A stretch of DNA of 64,000 nt from Phaeodactylum tricornutum CCAP 1055/1. Taxonomy: Eukaryota > Bacillariophyta > Bacillariophyceae > Surirellales > Neidiaceae. The notes under the pieces are model-generated. The model was not told the DNA's origin, ran no database searches, and saw nothing but the letters and a program-made list of their open reading frames with translations. The position numbers and the translations under genes were made by a program. The DNA is taken from positions 310,001 through 374,000 of the forward strand of contig NC_011686.1 of assembly GCF_000150955.2 (NCBI RefSeq), given 5' to 3'. Positions 48,510 to 60,137 of the stretch are shown here, piece after piece. Position 1 is the stretch's first letter; each line of letters opens with the position of its first letter.

Positions 48510-51500
48510 ATGTCTCGATTCTGGGCTGCCGGGGATTCCTCGGAGAGCGGTTCCGGTTCGGATGCGTCCTCGGTTTACAGCTCCTCGGACGACTCCAACG
48601 CCGGAGGCAATGCCGGCAATCGCTGGGTTGAAATGAGCGACAGCGACAGTTCCGAAGATGAAGTACGCGTCGTAAAATCGGGAAAGGAACGTGCGTTGGA
48701 AACCTTCCAAAAGCACATCAAGAACTTGCGTGGCGCAATGAAAGCACGTGATTACTACCTGATTCAGACTGAATTTGATGAGCTCACCAAGGCGATGATC
48801 AAGGCTAAGCAATACTTGGCGGAAGGCGTTCCACGTCCCCTTGTGCGTATTCTGGTGGACTTGGAAGATTACGCTGTGGAGCGACTCAAGGACAAGGAAC
48901 AGTTTAAGAAGCTTAGTGCCCGACAGGGTCGTGCCTTGAACCGGATGAAACTGACATACAAGAAGCACAACAAGGCGTACGAGGTCGTGATGCATGCTTA
49001 CCGTAAGAATCCTATCGTGAGTGACGATGATGAAAAGAGCGAACCGGAGAGCGATAGTGCTGCTTCTTCTGGAAGCTCGTCGAGTTCAAGCTCTAGTAGC
49101 AGTTCGGATGGCTCCAGCAAAAGTTCGGAGAGTTCGGTAAGTTCCTGCTTGTCTGTTTGCTGCGCTTGAACTCGTCACGAGGATGCCTATTCATCTCGGT
49201 TTGCGAGAGTGAATTCCTCGTTTCCGATGGCTGTCTCTTTGTGTCCGTCTGATGTCGCTGTCAAAGCGACGGGGCAGTCATGATAGGATTGCATGAGACC
49301 AACGATCATATCATTTTTTGAGTGGCGAACACGTACATTGAGCCTTGGCTCTTCTGGATGACAACGATATTGCTTACGCTTTTCCATATCTACTTGCTGC
49401 AGGAGTCGGATAGTGACAGTGCCGCTTCGGACGAAGAGAGCGACGAAGAAGTCAACTGGGAAGCCGACAGCAGTTCTAGTTCTTCGGAAGACGAGGACGC
49501 TGGGGCCTACTCGCAGCTCAAGGGTCGTGCCCTTTGGCTTAAGAAGAACACAGTTAGCAAAGAAAAGGTTGTTAAGAATAAGGATGAACGGGCGCGTCAG
49601 CGTGCCGAAGCCAAGGAAAAGGCGGCTGCCGCCCAAAAGTCGCTGGAAGCGGTCACGGCGACCAAATCCATCATCGCCGAAGAAAATTTGACTCCGGCTG
49701 TGCTCCTACGCAAGGTCAATGAGATTGCTTCCCAACGAGGACGCCGAGGTCGAGATAGTCGTCAGCTTTTGCGGCAATTGGAAGCGCTCTCGAGGCTGTC
49801 ACTCAAGTTTGGACCACGTATCGAAATTCCCATTCTAATGCACGTGATCTCAGCGCAGTTTGGATTGCAGCGCACACTCGATGATACGATGGAGACAGCG
49901 ACGTGGAAATCATGTGCGTCGTACTTGCAGCGTATTGCGGACGTTGTGGACGATGGTTACAAACTAGTTGTTGAAAGCGTCGACGAGAGTGACATGGTTT
50001 CGGCTGGTACGAAAAAGATGAAAGCGACTGCAAACGCTTCGGATGGCGCCATGGCGGCGATGGCGTCTGATGAGAAGCTTGTTAACCCACATACGGGAGA
50101 AACCGAGACGGAAGATGAACGTGCCGAACGTGTTCGTCTCGAAAAAGAGTCTAAGTTGACCGACGAAGAGAAAAAACGCATTTCGGTCGTGGGTTCCTTG
50201 CCTCTCCACCTTACCCGCCTCGAGGAAGAATACACGAAAAGCTTACAGCGCACTTCGCAACATTCGTCTGAATATATTGTACGCCTGCGCGATGAATCCA
50301 AACTAGTCGAGCTTTTGACGCGCTTCCAGAGGTACTTTGAGGCCGAGGGCATGGTAACCGATGCAGCCGCGTTGTCAATGTTGCACATGGAACATATATA
50401 CTACCGTCATGACTCGATTGCAAAGCAAGTAGACAAGGCTGCCATATTCTATGAAATATTCGGTGAGGCCGTTATGCTTCACCCTGCATGTATTACCGCA
50501 GACGAAGCTGGTAAGGAAAAAGGCGACTTTGAGGCTTTCCATCCCGGTGCGTTCCAAGGGAAGCCAAACCTCGAAGATACTGACGATGTCAACTTCACCG
50601 AGGTCATGTCCAGGCTTTCCAGTTTTGTGTACAAGCATGGCACTGATCAGGCCAAGACCCGTGCTGTGATTTGTCAAATATATCACCTTGCGTTGCACGA
50701 TCATTTTTTAGATGCTCGCGATTTGCTGCTGATGTCACACTTGCAGGAAACTATTTACAATGTAGGAGATGTCTCCACAATGGTTATGTTTAATCGCATG
50801 ATGGTGACACTCGGTATGTGTGCATTCCGTTTGGGGCGTATCAGTGATGCCCATCAGTGCTTGTCTGAGATCTGCTCGAACCGTGTTCGCGAATTGCTTG
50901 CCCAGGGAGTGAACACTGGTCGGTTCAGCGACAAGACTGCAGAGCAAGAAAAAGCCGAAAAGCGCCGGCAGATTCCCTATCATCAACATATTAACATGGA
51001 CCTCCTTGAAGCTTGCCATCTGATCAGCGCAATGCTGTTGGAAGTTCCCAACATGGCACAAATGGCAATCGATGGCGACAATGGTACTCGCCGGAACCGT
51101 GTCATCTCCCGATCGTTTCGCAAGTTTCATGACCAGTACAACCATCAAGTTTTCACCGGTCCTCCAGAACAGACTCGCGACTTTGTCATGAGGGCATCCA
51201 TGGCTTTGAAGAAAGGCGACTGGAAGACATGTTCTGATTTGACAACGAACCTTGATGTCTGGCAGCTGGTTCCAGGTGAAGGAGTGGCCGAACAAATTGG
51301 GCAAATGCTTACGGAAAAAATCAAGCTGGAGGCACTACGGACTTATTTATTCTCCTTTTCAGCCCAGTATGATTCCTTGTCGCTTAGCCAGCTTTGCGGT
51401 ATGTTCGAAATGAGCAAGAGCGAAGTCCATTCGGTTGTCTCCAAGATGATTATCAATCGCGAGCTATACGCTAGCTGGGATCAACCAACGGAAACGATTG

Positions 51501-51877
51501 TCTTGCGAAAGGTTGAGCCTACCTCTTTACAAGTGATGGCCTTGCAATTTGCAGAAAAAGCTTCCGGTCTTGTCGAGGCCAACGAGCGTCTTCTGGACTC
51601 GCAAAGTGGAGCCTACGGATACCGGGACGAATACTGGAAGGATAATAACGACAGTCGCTGGCAAAACCGTGGCAACTTCGGCCGAGGCAGTGGTGGTCGC
51701 GGTGGCCGTGCTGGTGGTCGCGGTGGCCGTGCTGGTGGTCGCGGTGGAGGACGTAGTAGCGGACGGGGCACTGGGCGTGGCACCGGGCGTGGCGGCTATC
51801 AGAATCGACGGGGCGGTAGCCAAGTAGGTGGAAGCGGCCGAAGTGGTGGTCGAGGCGGCCGTTCTCGAGCATATTAG
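48510..51877 (+). CDS. eIF3c: Translation initiation factor 3 subunit C
   Basis: There are two exons, 48510-49136 and 49403-51877, with a 266-bp intron (GTAAGT...CTGCAG), giving 1033 residues. The N-terminus is MSRFWAAGDSSESGS, as in eIF3c, followed by acidic Ser runs and the eIF3c N-terminal domain (KHIKNLRGAMKARDYYLIQTEF). The intron falls within the acidic Ser/Asp/Glu tract. A large helical core follows, and then the PCI domain (TYLFSFSAQYDSLSLSQLCGM, SKSEVHSVVSKMIINRELY). The protein ends in an RGG-rich tail of about 70 residues coded by 21-bp tandem repeats. eIF3c is a core subunit of the eIF3 complex that binds the 40S ribosome and initiation factors in the cytoplasm. Confidence 0.95.
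51692..51747 (+). repeat. Coding 21-bp tandem repeat in the eIF3c RGG tail
   Basis: Two full units of GGTGGTCGCGGTGGCCGTGC(T), at 51692-51712 and 51713-51733, and a partial third. They code RGG-type residues. Identical units suggest recent slippage expansion. Confidence 0.8.
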
Positions 51878-51941
51878 ACGCGTAAGATATATTCATCCAG
51901 TCGCGAAATAGTGTACGGAAGGTTCTCTTTAGCATTACCTA

Positions 51942-54900
51942 TTATTCTCTAATGCATTTGCCCAATGCTAGCACTAAGCCGTTACATGCCCCGTCCAAAC
52001 CAATATTACTTTGACGTACAGCAAGCTGGCAGGGCTTAGTTTCATCGTAGTTTCGAAGTACGTACTCTCGCGCAAAGGGTACGGGCGGAACGCTGAGAGT
52101 CGTTCCGGTGACGCGTTGTTGCTGCTCTACAATGGCTTTCAATATATCACGACGCCCATTTTCGCCGCACAGATCAGCTACACATCCTTCGGGATTCTTC
52201 AAAATACATTCGACAAACTGATATTGACCAGGAAACTTGTGAAGTAGCGACTTGGCTTTCGAAATTATGAACTCCGCTTCGCCAATAGCGACGCAGGCAT
52301 TTTCGCAAGCAGAGAGAGACTCAACCGACACAATGCGACAGGAAACATCCTTGGATTCGTCCTCCCCTTTCTCTCTTGGCCCACTTCCAGCAGTAGTATC
52401 CACCGATATGAGTTGACAAGCTTGCTCCACTTTCCCACGGAGATACTCCAGTGCCGCCATTACGCTTTCAATGTTAGTAGCTTCTCCAGCTGAGATGCTC
52501 AAAGTAAAGTAGGCAGCTGTAAGATTTACTGCCATTATTTGGCAAAGCAGAGTAGCAGGGTGTAACGTTTCAAGGAAGTCCAACATCATTTCGACGGTCA
52601 TAGTTGCATCAAACAAAGGCTCCTGAAACGATGCAGATAGTGGCTTCGCTTCTTTCCATGTCCCAGTCCAAAAATCACGTGTCATAGACAGTACATAAAT
52701 TCCTTCCTTAGCCTTGTCCAGCTTTGTTTCGATGGTATCGCTGGTTCCAGGACGCAGGGCCAAAGACAATGATTCCTCATATTCTTCCAGCGGATCTCTC
52801 GGGTTGCCATACCAATTAACAAAGTCTTGAAAGATAGCATTCGGGTTTGCAGCTTTAAAAGCTTGCATGTCGCTGAGAAGCTTCGGCTTTTGCAGCAGGT
52901 GCGCAACTTCCATTCGTCTCAGCACAGTACTGCTTGCTTTCCCGCTGCTTTTCTGCTTCAAAAGCATCATCCGTCGCTGTGTGATGACATCATCAGTCAA
53001 AGGGTAGGGCCTCTGCAAATAGGGAGCGTATAGCTGGTCGCCAGTCTCCAACAGATTGATATTTTTCATCGGACATCTTGCGCCTTTGCGTTCACGTACT
53101 TGGGTATGGTCGATACTGCCAAGTGAGGATTTCTCCATATCGACCCTTGACATATTGGAGGAAAACAGTACTTCGTCAACTTCTTCCGCATCGAAGAACT
53201 GACATGTTAAAACGGTGCTAGTATCGTCATCCAGAGAACGGTCTGGTGATTCGATTTCTGGCATGCCATCTACCATTGATCCATGAAAAAGAGTTCGAGT
53301 TGTTGCAATCGTTGCTGCTTGCTTGGCATCACTGTGCCTCGACGCACTAGATAGAGTATTTGTTGGCTTTGCATCCCCTGGCTGCGAAAACGTTTCAGCG
53401 CGCGTACCAGTCGACTTCAATATGGTCCGCGGCGCAAGTCCGAACGAATTGATAGTCGTATCGTCACTACTTTCCAAGCGCTGGCGTTTTTCAATTTGTT
53501 CAACTTCACGAATTTCTGATGCAACAGCCGACTCCAAACACAGGTTGAAAACCTGGAAAGCAAAAGAACACTTTTCCGTTAGGACAGTAGATAGACCCAA
53601 TTTTTGAATCGTTGTGACAGCCCTTACCTGTAACTTTTGTCCAATCAAACAGTTGATATCATCTGGGTCTGGTTCGGAGCTGTTTACTTGCGCCGACAAG
53701 CTGGCCCACACTCCGATACTCGAGAAGCATCGTTTTGAGTTGGCCTCATTTTGTGGTGGATCCAGCCCGGGGATGTAAGTCATGTTGGGCAAGCTCTCCC
53801 GCGCATCCCATCGCCTCCGCAATTCCAATACGAACATCTTCCATACTCTTGCCATCGAAGAAGGTGACCGGACCCGGGCCATATGCGAAAAGAGAATCGA
53901 CAAAAGCCGCCCGGGATAGGCTGACTTGAGGATCGGCTTGAAGGCATGATCAATAGGCGGAGCAGAATCAGTAAAGACGACATCGGGTGGACTAGGAAAA
54001 CGAAGCGTTAAGCATCCATCCATAATACTATCAATAATCTCGTCGGCCTGCCAAGTTTCGATCATATCTTCAGAAGCGTGCGTCCAGTCCATGGCAGCGA
54101 CCAGTGCTTGCGTCAACTGGCTGACATGGGCTTTGTTACCCAAATTCATGGCCACAACATTACCAGCACTACCATCCCATCGGTCCATCAAAGTTTCGTC
54201 CACTAGATGTGACAACATTGTTTCTTCTGGAAGCGTCGCAGTGCGAATCAAAGCCGCCAACACACACCGCTGTGTGGCAGCCAATGGCGTTTGCGGGGTT
54301 TCGTGATCGTAGTAGACTTGGACGGCAAAGGAACTCGGTTTTTTAGGATCTAAGAGGGATTCTTCCATTGTTTGTTCTGCATCTATCAAGTCCGACTCTG
54401 TCATATTCCGCTTGGAACGTGTTTTGAGTGGCAAGGCAAGTAGTGGCTGTTCCCCGTCGGTACCAAGGGACCGATCGTTCCAGGAAACAGTAACGTGCAC
54501 AGCCGCAACGGGATCATCGTGTGGACCCCACAGTGGTTCGCGTTTGGCTTTCGCGCCCCAGGCCTGGTCTAAAATATCCAGAACTAAGGCGCGGCACTCC
54601 GCACGGTACTCATCGACACTCTCCGTAGTGAGATTCACATTAGCGTTCTGGACGCGATCTCTTCGCCAGGCGTTATATAGGTCATCGTAACTCACATTTG
54701 GCTCGAGTAAAAGACGATGCCGGGAATATGCTTGGGGCTTGTCCCAGACATAAATGTGTCGAGCCACCCAGAGAGCAACCTCTTTCGTCTGTGTATGTCG
54801 CTGAAGCAGTCTAGCCCAAGTCGACCACCGTAACGGTCGATCAGTCGTATTCCAAGTCGACAAAGAAGCCGGTAAAATTTGCAAAGAAAATTTGGCAGCC

Positions 54901-55832
54901 ACGCTTTCATCAGCCAATAGGTGTCCTGCAACAATGGGAGCAGCATGTTGCGTGTTCACGTGAACCGTGGAGCGACGATTCCGAAATTTGCGCTGCCGAT
55001 TTTGATAACGTTGCCAAGTCTGTTCCATTTCTGGAATCGCTCGTAGCCAGAGAGGTGTCAGTACCCCACGATGTGTCGTGAAATTATTTTGTTGAAGCAG
55101 AGTAGATTTCTTGCGATAGCAACCCCAGATCCCGAAGACGGGTAGGATGCATTGACAGGACGTCACAGCCATGTTCAACGCGGTCTGTAGCCACGACGAC
55201 AGAACCTGCAGGAGTGCCGGAACGGCAGTCCTAGGTTGCGTGTGCCGCTGCGATAATGATTCAGCCAGGTGATTCAGCAGATCACCATCAATATGGTCCG
55301 GCTGCTTCGGTGTCAATGTAATATGCTGTCCAATACCAAACAGGGCCGAAAGGTCGTCGAATAAAGCGTGTGGGAGCTCATTCAGAAACGAAAGCCGTTG
55401 GAGGCTGTAAGGCAAGTCGCCTTCCTTTGTCGCGTGCTTGCTTTTGGTCGCGTCGAAACACGTAGCACTACTGGTCAAGTTTGTCCTCCGCAAAGCTGGT
55501 CCGTCCCAAAGTGTTAAATCCAAATCGACATTGGCCGATATTTTCATACCGTCGACCCGATAGTACGAGATATTCCAAGAAATCGCCGTTGTTCGAATGA
55601 CATCTTCGTGTGGAAGGTGCCGATTACCCGTTTGACTAGCGATAACGCTTGCTGTCGCAGCCGAAACGCCACGTTGCATCGGGGACAACTGTTGCGACTC
55701 CTTGTCGCGCACGGAAACGTGCCGATCACTTTCGTGTACGTGCCAATTGCGTAGCGTGGTTTCCACATCACGCGCCAAGCGTTCAATCGACGTAGAACAC
55801 GAGTAATCCGTGTACTCGTCCACGGCTTGCAT
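51942..55832 (-). CDS. RAB3GAP1: Rab3 GTPase-activating protein catalytic subunit homologue
   Basis: There are two exons, 55832-53628 and 53552-51942, with a 75-bp intron (GTAAGG...TTTCCAG), giving 1271 residues. The intron has no stop and a length divisible by three, so a retained form would stay in frame. ATG 55832 starts QAVDEYTDYSCSTSIERLA, matching the family N-terminus. The N-terminal part has a DLPYSLQRLSFLNELPHALF segment. The family signature follows at the C-terminal half: ARCPMKNINLLETGDQLYAPY, FQDFVNWYGNPRDPLEEYEE, MTRDFWTGTWKEAKPL and LFDATMTVEMMLDFLE. In animals this subunit, with RAB3GAP2, activates Rab3 hydrolysis and acts as a Rab18 exchange factor in membrane traffic and autophagy. 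Confidence 0.88.
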   Translation of the reverse strand: MQAVDEYTDYSCSTSIERLARDVETTLRNWHVHESDRHVSVRDKESQQLSPMQRGVSAATASVIASQTGNRHLPHEDVIRTTAISWNISYYRVDGMKISANVDLDLTLWDGPALRRTNLTSSATCFDATKSKHATKEGDLPYSLQRLSFLNELPHALFDDLSALFGIGQHITLTPKQPDHIDGDLLNHLAESLSQRHTQPRTAVPALLQVLSSWLQTALNMAVTSCQCILPVFGIWGCYRKKSTLLQQNNFTTHRGVLTPLWLRAIPEMEQTWQRYQNRQRKFRNRRSTVHVNTQHAAPIVAGHLLADESVAAKFSLQILPASLSTWNTTDRPLRWSTWARLLQRHTQTKEVALWVARHIYVWDKPQAYSRHRLLLEPNVSYDDLYNAWRRDRVQNANVNLTTESVDEYRAECRALVLDILDQAWGAKAKREPLWGPHDDPVAAVHVTVSWNDRSLGTDGEQPLLALPLKTRSKRNMTESDLIDAEQTMEESLLDPKKPSSFAVQVYYDHETPQTPLAATQRCVLAALIRTATLPEETMLSHLVDETLMDRWDGSAGNVVAMNLGNKAHVSQLTQALVAAMDWTHASEDMIETWQADEIIDSIMDGCLTLRFPSPPDVVFTDSAPPIDHAFKPILKSAYPGRLLSILFSHMARVRSPSSMARVWKMFVLELRRRWDARESLPNMTYIPGLDPPQNEANSKRCFSSIGVWASLSAQVNSSEPDPDDINCLIGQKLQVRAVTTIQKLGLSTVLTEKCSFAFQVFNLCLESAVASEIREVEQIEKRQRLESSDDTTINSFGLAPRTILKSTGTRAETFSQPGDAKPTNTLSSASRHSDAKQAATIATTRTLFHGSMVDGMPEIESPDRSLDDDTSTVLTCQFFDAEEVDEVLFSSNMSRVDMEKSSLGSIDHTQVRERKGARCPMKNINLLETGDQLYAPYLQRPYPLTDDVITQRRMMLLKQKSSGKASSTVLRRMEVAHLLQKPKLLSDMQAFKAANPNAIFQDFVNWYGNPRDPLEEYEESLSLALRPGTSDTIETKLDKAKEGIYVLSMTRDFWTGTWKEAKPLSASFQEPLFDATMTVEMMLDFLETLHPATLLCQIMAVNLTAAYFTLSISAGEATNIESVMAALEYLRGKVEQACQLISVDTTAGSGPREKGEDESKDVSCRIVSVESLSACENACVAIGEAEFIISKAKSLLHKFPGQYQFVECILKNPEGCVADLCGENGRRDILKAIVEQQQRVTGTTLSVPPVPFAREYVLRNYDETKPCQLAVRQSNIGLDGACNGLVLALGKCIRE

Positions 55833-56605
55833 CGTCTCGGGTAGCGTTTGCTTTGGTCTGTGTGCCAAGGTCCACACCGCAAAGCGAGCGTGTGGGGGTC
55901 TGGATCGCGACGGCTCTGCTTGCAGGGAGAGTTACAATAACAACAACAACGCCCTGTAGCCTCTTCACTCAATCTCCCTGTCTACTGGACTTCGCAAGAA
56001 TGACGTTAGTGCAAATCAATGTGTGTCTTTCCATCAAAGGCGAGATTTTCCATGGCCGACAACGGATCTCTGTCATTTGGGCTTTTTGGCAAAGGAAAAT
56101 TCCGAAAAAGTCAGCGTAAAAGACCCGTAAACGCAAATCGGAAACCCGGTTTTACCAGTTGTCCTCATTTCCGGGTTTTTAGAAGACGGTTATGCTTCTA
56201 ATGAAAGTATGCTATGCCTAGAACAATCGTTGGCCTGTTAGTGCCCTACGAGATGCTCTTTTCCAATCGGTGATTACCAACCAGAAGTGGGAAAAGAGCT
56301 CCCGCAGTATTTCTTAGAGTAGTTATCCTTTACATGTTACTAGAACCAACGAGTGGCTTCCATAGTTGCACAGACAAAGGAAAGTAGCGACGGATGGCAC
56401 ACGCACCGTCTGCGTCATCTGGTGACATGCCGAAGTGTCTCTTGTGCTACACACACAATTCTAACACTTCCAGAAAAAAAGGCATTTGCCTCTTTTTTCC
56501 CGTCACTTTTTCGTCTTCCGACCATGGTCAACGCGTCCTTCGTACTCTCAGCAATCCAATACCTGTGCCCTCCCATCGTTGCTACCACCGTTTAGTCCAT
56601 CGAAA
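55833..56605. other. Intergenic region
   Basis: Divergent region between Rab3GAP and the coiled-coil gene. A minus frame from ATG 55968 reads a hydrophobic N-terminus but enters Rab3GAP in the wrong frame and is rejected. No other gene is seen. Confidence 0.4.
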
Positions 56606-57983
56606 ATGTCTCCTCCCGTCGTTGTCGAGTTTCGGGTCCCCCTTGCCAGCGAGAACGACAGCATGACGCATCCGCACTTTCGGACAACCCCGCATCCGAC
56701 CAAGCAATGCAAGCCCGAGGGGTGCAAAAACCGCAGTGTCACCGATACGGAGGCCCTGACTACGTTGGAGTCACACCGGACCGATAGTCCGAGTCGGGAT
56801 CCGCGAAATACGCTGATATCTATGGTACGTCTGTCGTCCCCCCAAGAATCTACGAAAAGAGCGCGGGATGTGTTGCGACTACGCAACAATGGTTTCCTGT
56901 GCACGAGCTGTTGGAAACACACGAGAGATTCACATCTCACCGGACCTGACTTTATAAATAATCTGACTGCAGAGCGTCCATGGAGCGAGTTCGCAGCCTC
57001 AAGGTGTCGCCGATTCCGACGTCAACGATCCTCTCGATACGGAAAGTCATGCAACCGACAACGAGCAGGTCACGGCGGCCGATACCCAATGGCTCGAAAT
57101 TTGCGCTGAAATTCGCCAAGACAATCAATCTGTCTCCTTAATACAACTTGAGTCCTTTCAAGATTGCTTAGAGCGTCGCGAACGAGCCGCTTACAATATT
57201 AGCCAAGCTTTTGACCATTGTCAGCAAGGACTGGAAACTGCCGTTACTGGCATGATCCACAATGTGGCCGTTCCCGTACACGACACTTGGCAAGAAAGTC
57301 TCGAGACGTTGGAATCCGATATAACGCGCACCCTTGTGTCCAATCACGAACGACGTCAACAGTTGCTGCTAGCTTTGGAAGCTTCCCACGCGGCTTGGCA
57401 AATGCAGTATTCTTCGTTGGTTGGAAAGGTTTTGCCGCAACCTCCACAGGTACACCCATCGTCAGACATACCGGATTCATGCACGACCTCGTGCCGTGAG
57501 CTCGAAAGCCCTAAAGCGATCGTAAAACATGTTGACGACGGTGACAAGAAGGAACCGAACTGGACAGAGCTCGCCAAGTATCAACCCACCCGTACCAACC
57601 TAGAACTCTTTTTGCAAGGCCGAGATCGTTGGCAGCATGCGCACGGCCGATTTGCGCAAGCACTGGACGAGATCTATGCCGACCTCCAATCGGACAATGA
57701 GCGAATTCTCCAAACCGCCTTGGATACGCATGATTCGTGGCAAAAGACATTGGACGAACAGCAGCACGACATTCAACTACAGTTGGCCTCCAACGTTGTG
57801 CGCCGACGAGAGCTTCGGAGGGCTTTGCAAGACTCAGCCAAGCATACCCAGGGAATGTTCGCGTCCCTAATGGCACGCGTAATGTCTTGTTTGCCTTCGC
57901 AATCCGACGTCTCAACGGATAAGGCATCAGTCAACAAGAAGCGTAAACTAGAATCTCCCGCCAGACGTTCGCTCACACGTTGA
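56606..57983 (+). CDS. Hypothetical protein with internally duplicated coiled-coil unit
   Basis: There are two exons, 56606-56824 and 56973-57983, with a 148-bp intron (GTACGT...ACTGCAG) in phase 0, giving 409 residues. The first exon is Pro/Thr-rich with a Cys-containing KQCKPEGCKNRS. The second codes helical sequence with an internal duplication of about 80 residues: HDTWQESLETLESDITRTL...LALEASHAAWQMQYSSLVGKV, then HDSWQKTLDEQQHDIQLQL...RALQDSAKHTQGMFASLMARV. Both units have HDxWQ, a basic pair, and a final small-hydrophobic helix. A C-terminal KKRKLESP looks like a nuclear localisation signal. I do not recognise the family. Confidence 0.75.
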
Positions 57984-58180
57984 GGAAACAGACCAAACTC
58001 GAGCTCCTTCCAGTGTATATGCTGATCAGCGCAATGGTTCCACAATAGTCACGAAACTTGTTTGAGCTCAGATTGCTTGATGATTTGAACTCTTATTAAC
58101 AGTAAGAAGTGTTTTTGTGATATCTATTACTGCGAATGTCTTGTGAGGTAATTCCGATTTACGATATTTGTCCGATCACT

Positions 58181-60010
58181 TTATCTGCTTGTCTCTCTGT
58201 CTCGACTATTTGCACGGTCGGACAAAGACCGCTGTTTGTTCAGATTCATTGCAGATTTTCTTCGATTCGTTGATAAAACGATGCAAGGAGTAGGTTGTGC
58301 CTTGAGCATATTCCCCCAACGCTCACTAGTTGCTTTCAACAGGACGTTCGTTCCACCGGAGCGTCGCGGCGACTCGAGTGGGGACGGAGATAAACTGCTG
58401 GATAACGATATACTCTTTGGTGTACATGGTGCCGTACTCGCAGAGGTTGCGGAGCGTCCCGAGTGATCTAGCGACACAATATCTTTTACGGAGGGCTCCG
58501 TATATGTTTGTCCGCATATCTGAAGAGACGGCGCAACAAATACCATCTGCTCCAATGCTGCCAGACGATTCAAAATCTTTCGGTGCTCCTCAACCTGCTC
58601 CAGGGATCCCATTATTTTGAAGGCTTTAACGAGAGTGTCACGATCGTCTTTTAACTTTTCCACCTCCTCTCGAAATGTGGATAAGTTTCTCTTCATTTCT
58701 GCTTGCCTGGCAATTAGTTCTGTGCGTTCTTCTGGGCTTGTTGGATGTCGTTACGTAAAACATCCCTTCCTTTGAGTAGATCAATATTTTGCTGCTCCGT
58801 ATAGCATTGACTGGCTGCAATCTCAAGTGCAACTGCACCCATGTCACATGGATTGCCCTTTAAGTTTAGATCAAATTTGTTTGATCCAATGCGTCCAAAT
58901 GCGTCCAGCAATTCGACTGCCCCAGCCTTGTCAATTTGGTTATTTTCCAGTGACAAATACTGAAGACGCTTCGCAATCTTAGGTGTACGGGCTAGACACG
59001 CCAGCGACTTCGCACCAACAGTCCCGATCTGGTTCCCAGTCAGATCAAGCCATTCGAGGCAGTCCCCAGTACTCCCCAAACTGAGAGAAACAAACTTTAT
59101 TATTTGATCATCAAGACCCACGCGTACTAGATTGAGAGTGCGCATTCTAGGAAAATCATTCAACGCACCGCAAAGCCCAAGCGATGCAATGTTGTCAGAC
59201 GCAAGATTGCAGCCTTCCATTGCTAGATGTCCAAGACAGCGACCGCTACTATGCAGTGTATCATGAGCCATGTCTCTCAGTCCTTGCCATGGTAGTGCCG
59301 TTTCGTATTCTACAACACGATTGACACAACGCACACTGAAAAGGTTCAAGCACTTACGTAAGGCTTTGCTTACGATTGCAGCTTCCGCCCGACCCATGCA
59401 ATTTCTCATTTCCCATTTCAATATTGATGTCTCCTAAAGAAACGCCCCAGTTCCAGTTGCACTCGAGCGATTCAAAACTTACTATGTCCATTTCAACGTT
59501 TTATAGCATTAGGACTTTCAAGTTCGATTGTGACCCCCAAAAGCGCCAAACACACCCCGCAATTGTGTTATCACTCAAATTTAGTCCACTCAGCTTAAAA
59601 GCAGCGAAGATTGACGAAAAAGCAGCAAGTGCGTCTTGGTCGCCGGGCAGCTTTTTGCAAAAATCGATGTCTGTCAAGACTTCGTGCTTCACTGAGAAAG
59701 CATGGATAGACAAAGCGGCTTTGAGTCCATCGACCCCTCCTTTTGAGAAACGAAGCCCACTAAGTTGGATCATTTCTACGTCCACATTTCTACCGAGCTG
59801 CTCAATCGCGTCGGAAATAAGTGCGGCTGCAAGCTGTGCTTCTGAGGTACCAACCATAGAAGGAAACAAAACGTTCAACTCGACGCGGCCATCAGAGCGG
59901 CTGTTTCTATCGATTCGAATGGCATTGGTAGAATATTTTTCAGATTGCTGGGGAGATCCATTTATATGAAGAAAGACTTTAATGCCACTGCTGCTATTGT
60001 TTTCGGCCAT
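58181..60010 (-). pseudogene. LRR plus coiled-coil protein gene with two disabling changes
   Basis: The product would open MAENNSSSG at ATG 60010 (an earlier ATG is at 60169, but the recurrent motif TTCACAGTC at 60146-60138 lies between them). RNI-type leucine-rich repeats follow (LSGLNLSDNTIAG, NLKVLML). The frame stops at TAA 59503-59501, where the LRR pattern expects a residue before NVEMD. A strong donor (GTAAGT, 59482) and acceptor (TTTCTTTAG, exon from 59433) flank a 49-bp intron downstream of the TAA, in phase. Exon 2 keeps LRRs (LEWLDLTGNQIG, LQYLSLENNQID) and then a coiled coil, but ends at 58714; the coiled coil goes on in another frame (RTELIARQAEMKRN) to 58181. One stop and one missing base separate it from a full gene. 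Alternatively a weak donor (GTCCTA, 59509) skips the TAA. Confidence 0.5.
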
Positions 60011-60137
60011 TGTTTTGTTTTGCGGCTTTCTGGGAGTTCCTAGCTGAGTCGAACCATCAGACTTACACGCCACATCCTCTATACTGCAATTTGAAATGAC
60101 GGGATAGAAGGAACTGTGTACTCGATGCAAAGCGGCT

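Noticed and set aside
55783-55968. Minus-strand ATG with a hydrophobic start (MKRLQGVVVVIV...) upstream of Rab3GAP
   Set aside because: It enters the Rab3GAP region in the wrong frame and stops. ATG 55832 fits the family N-terminus.
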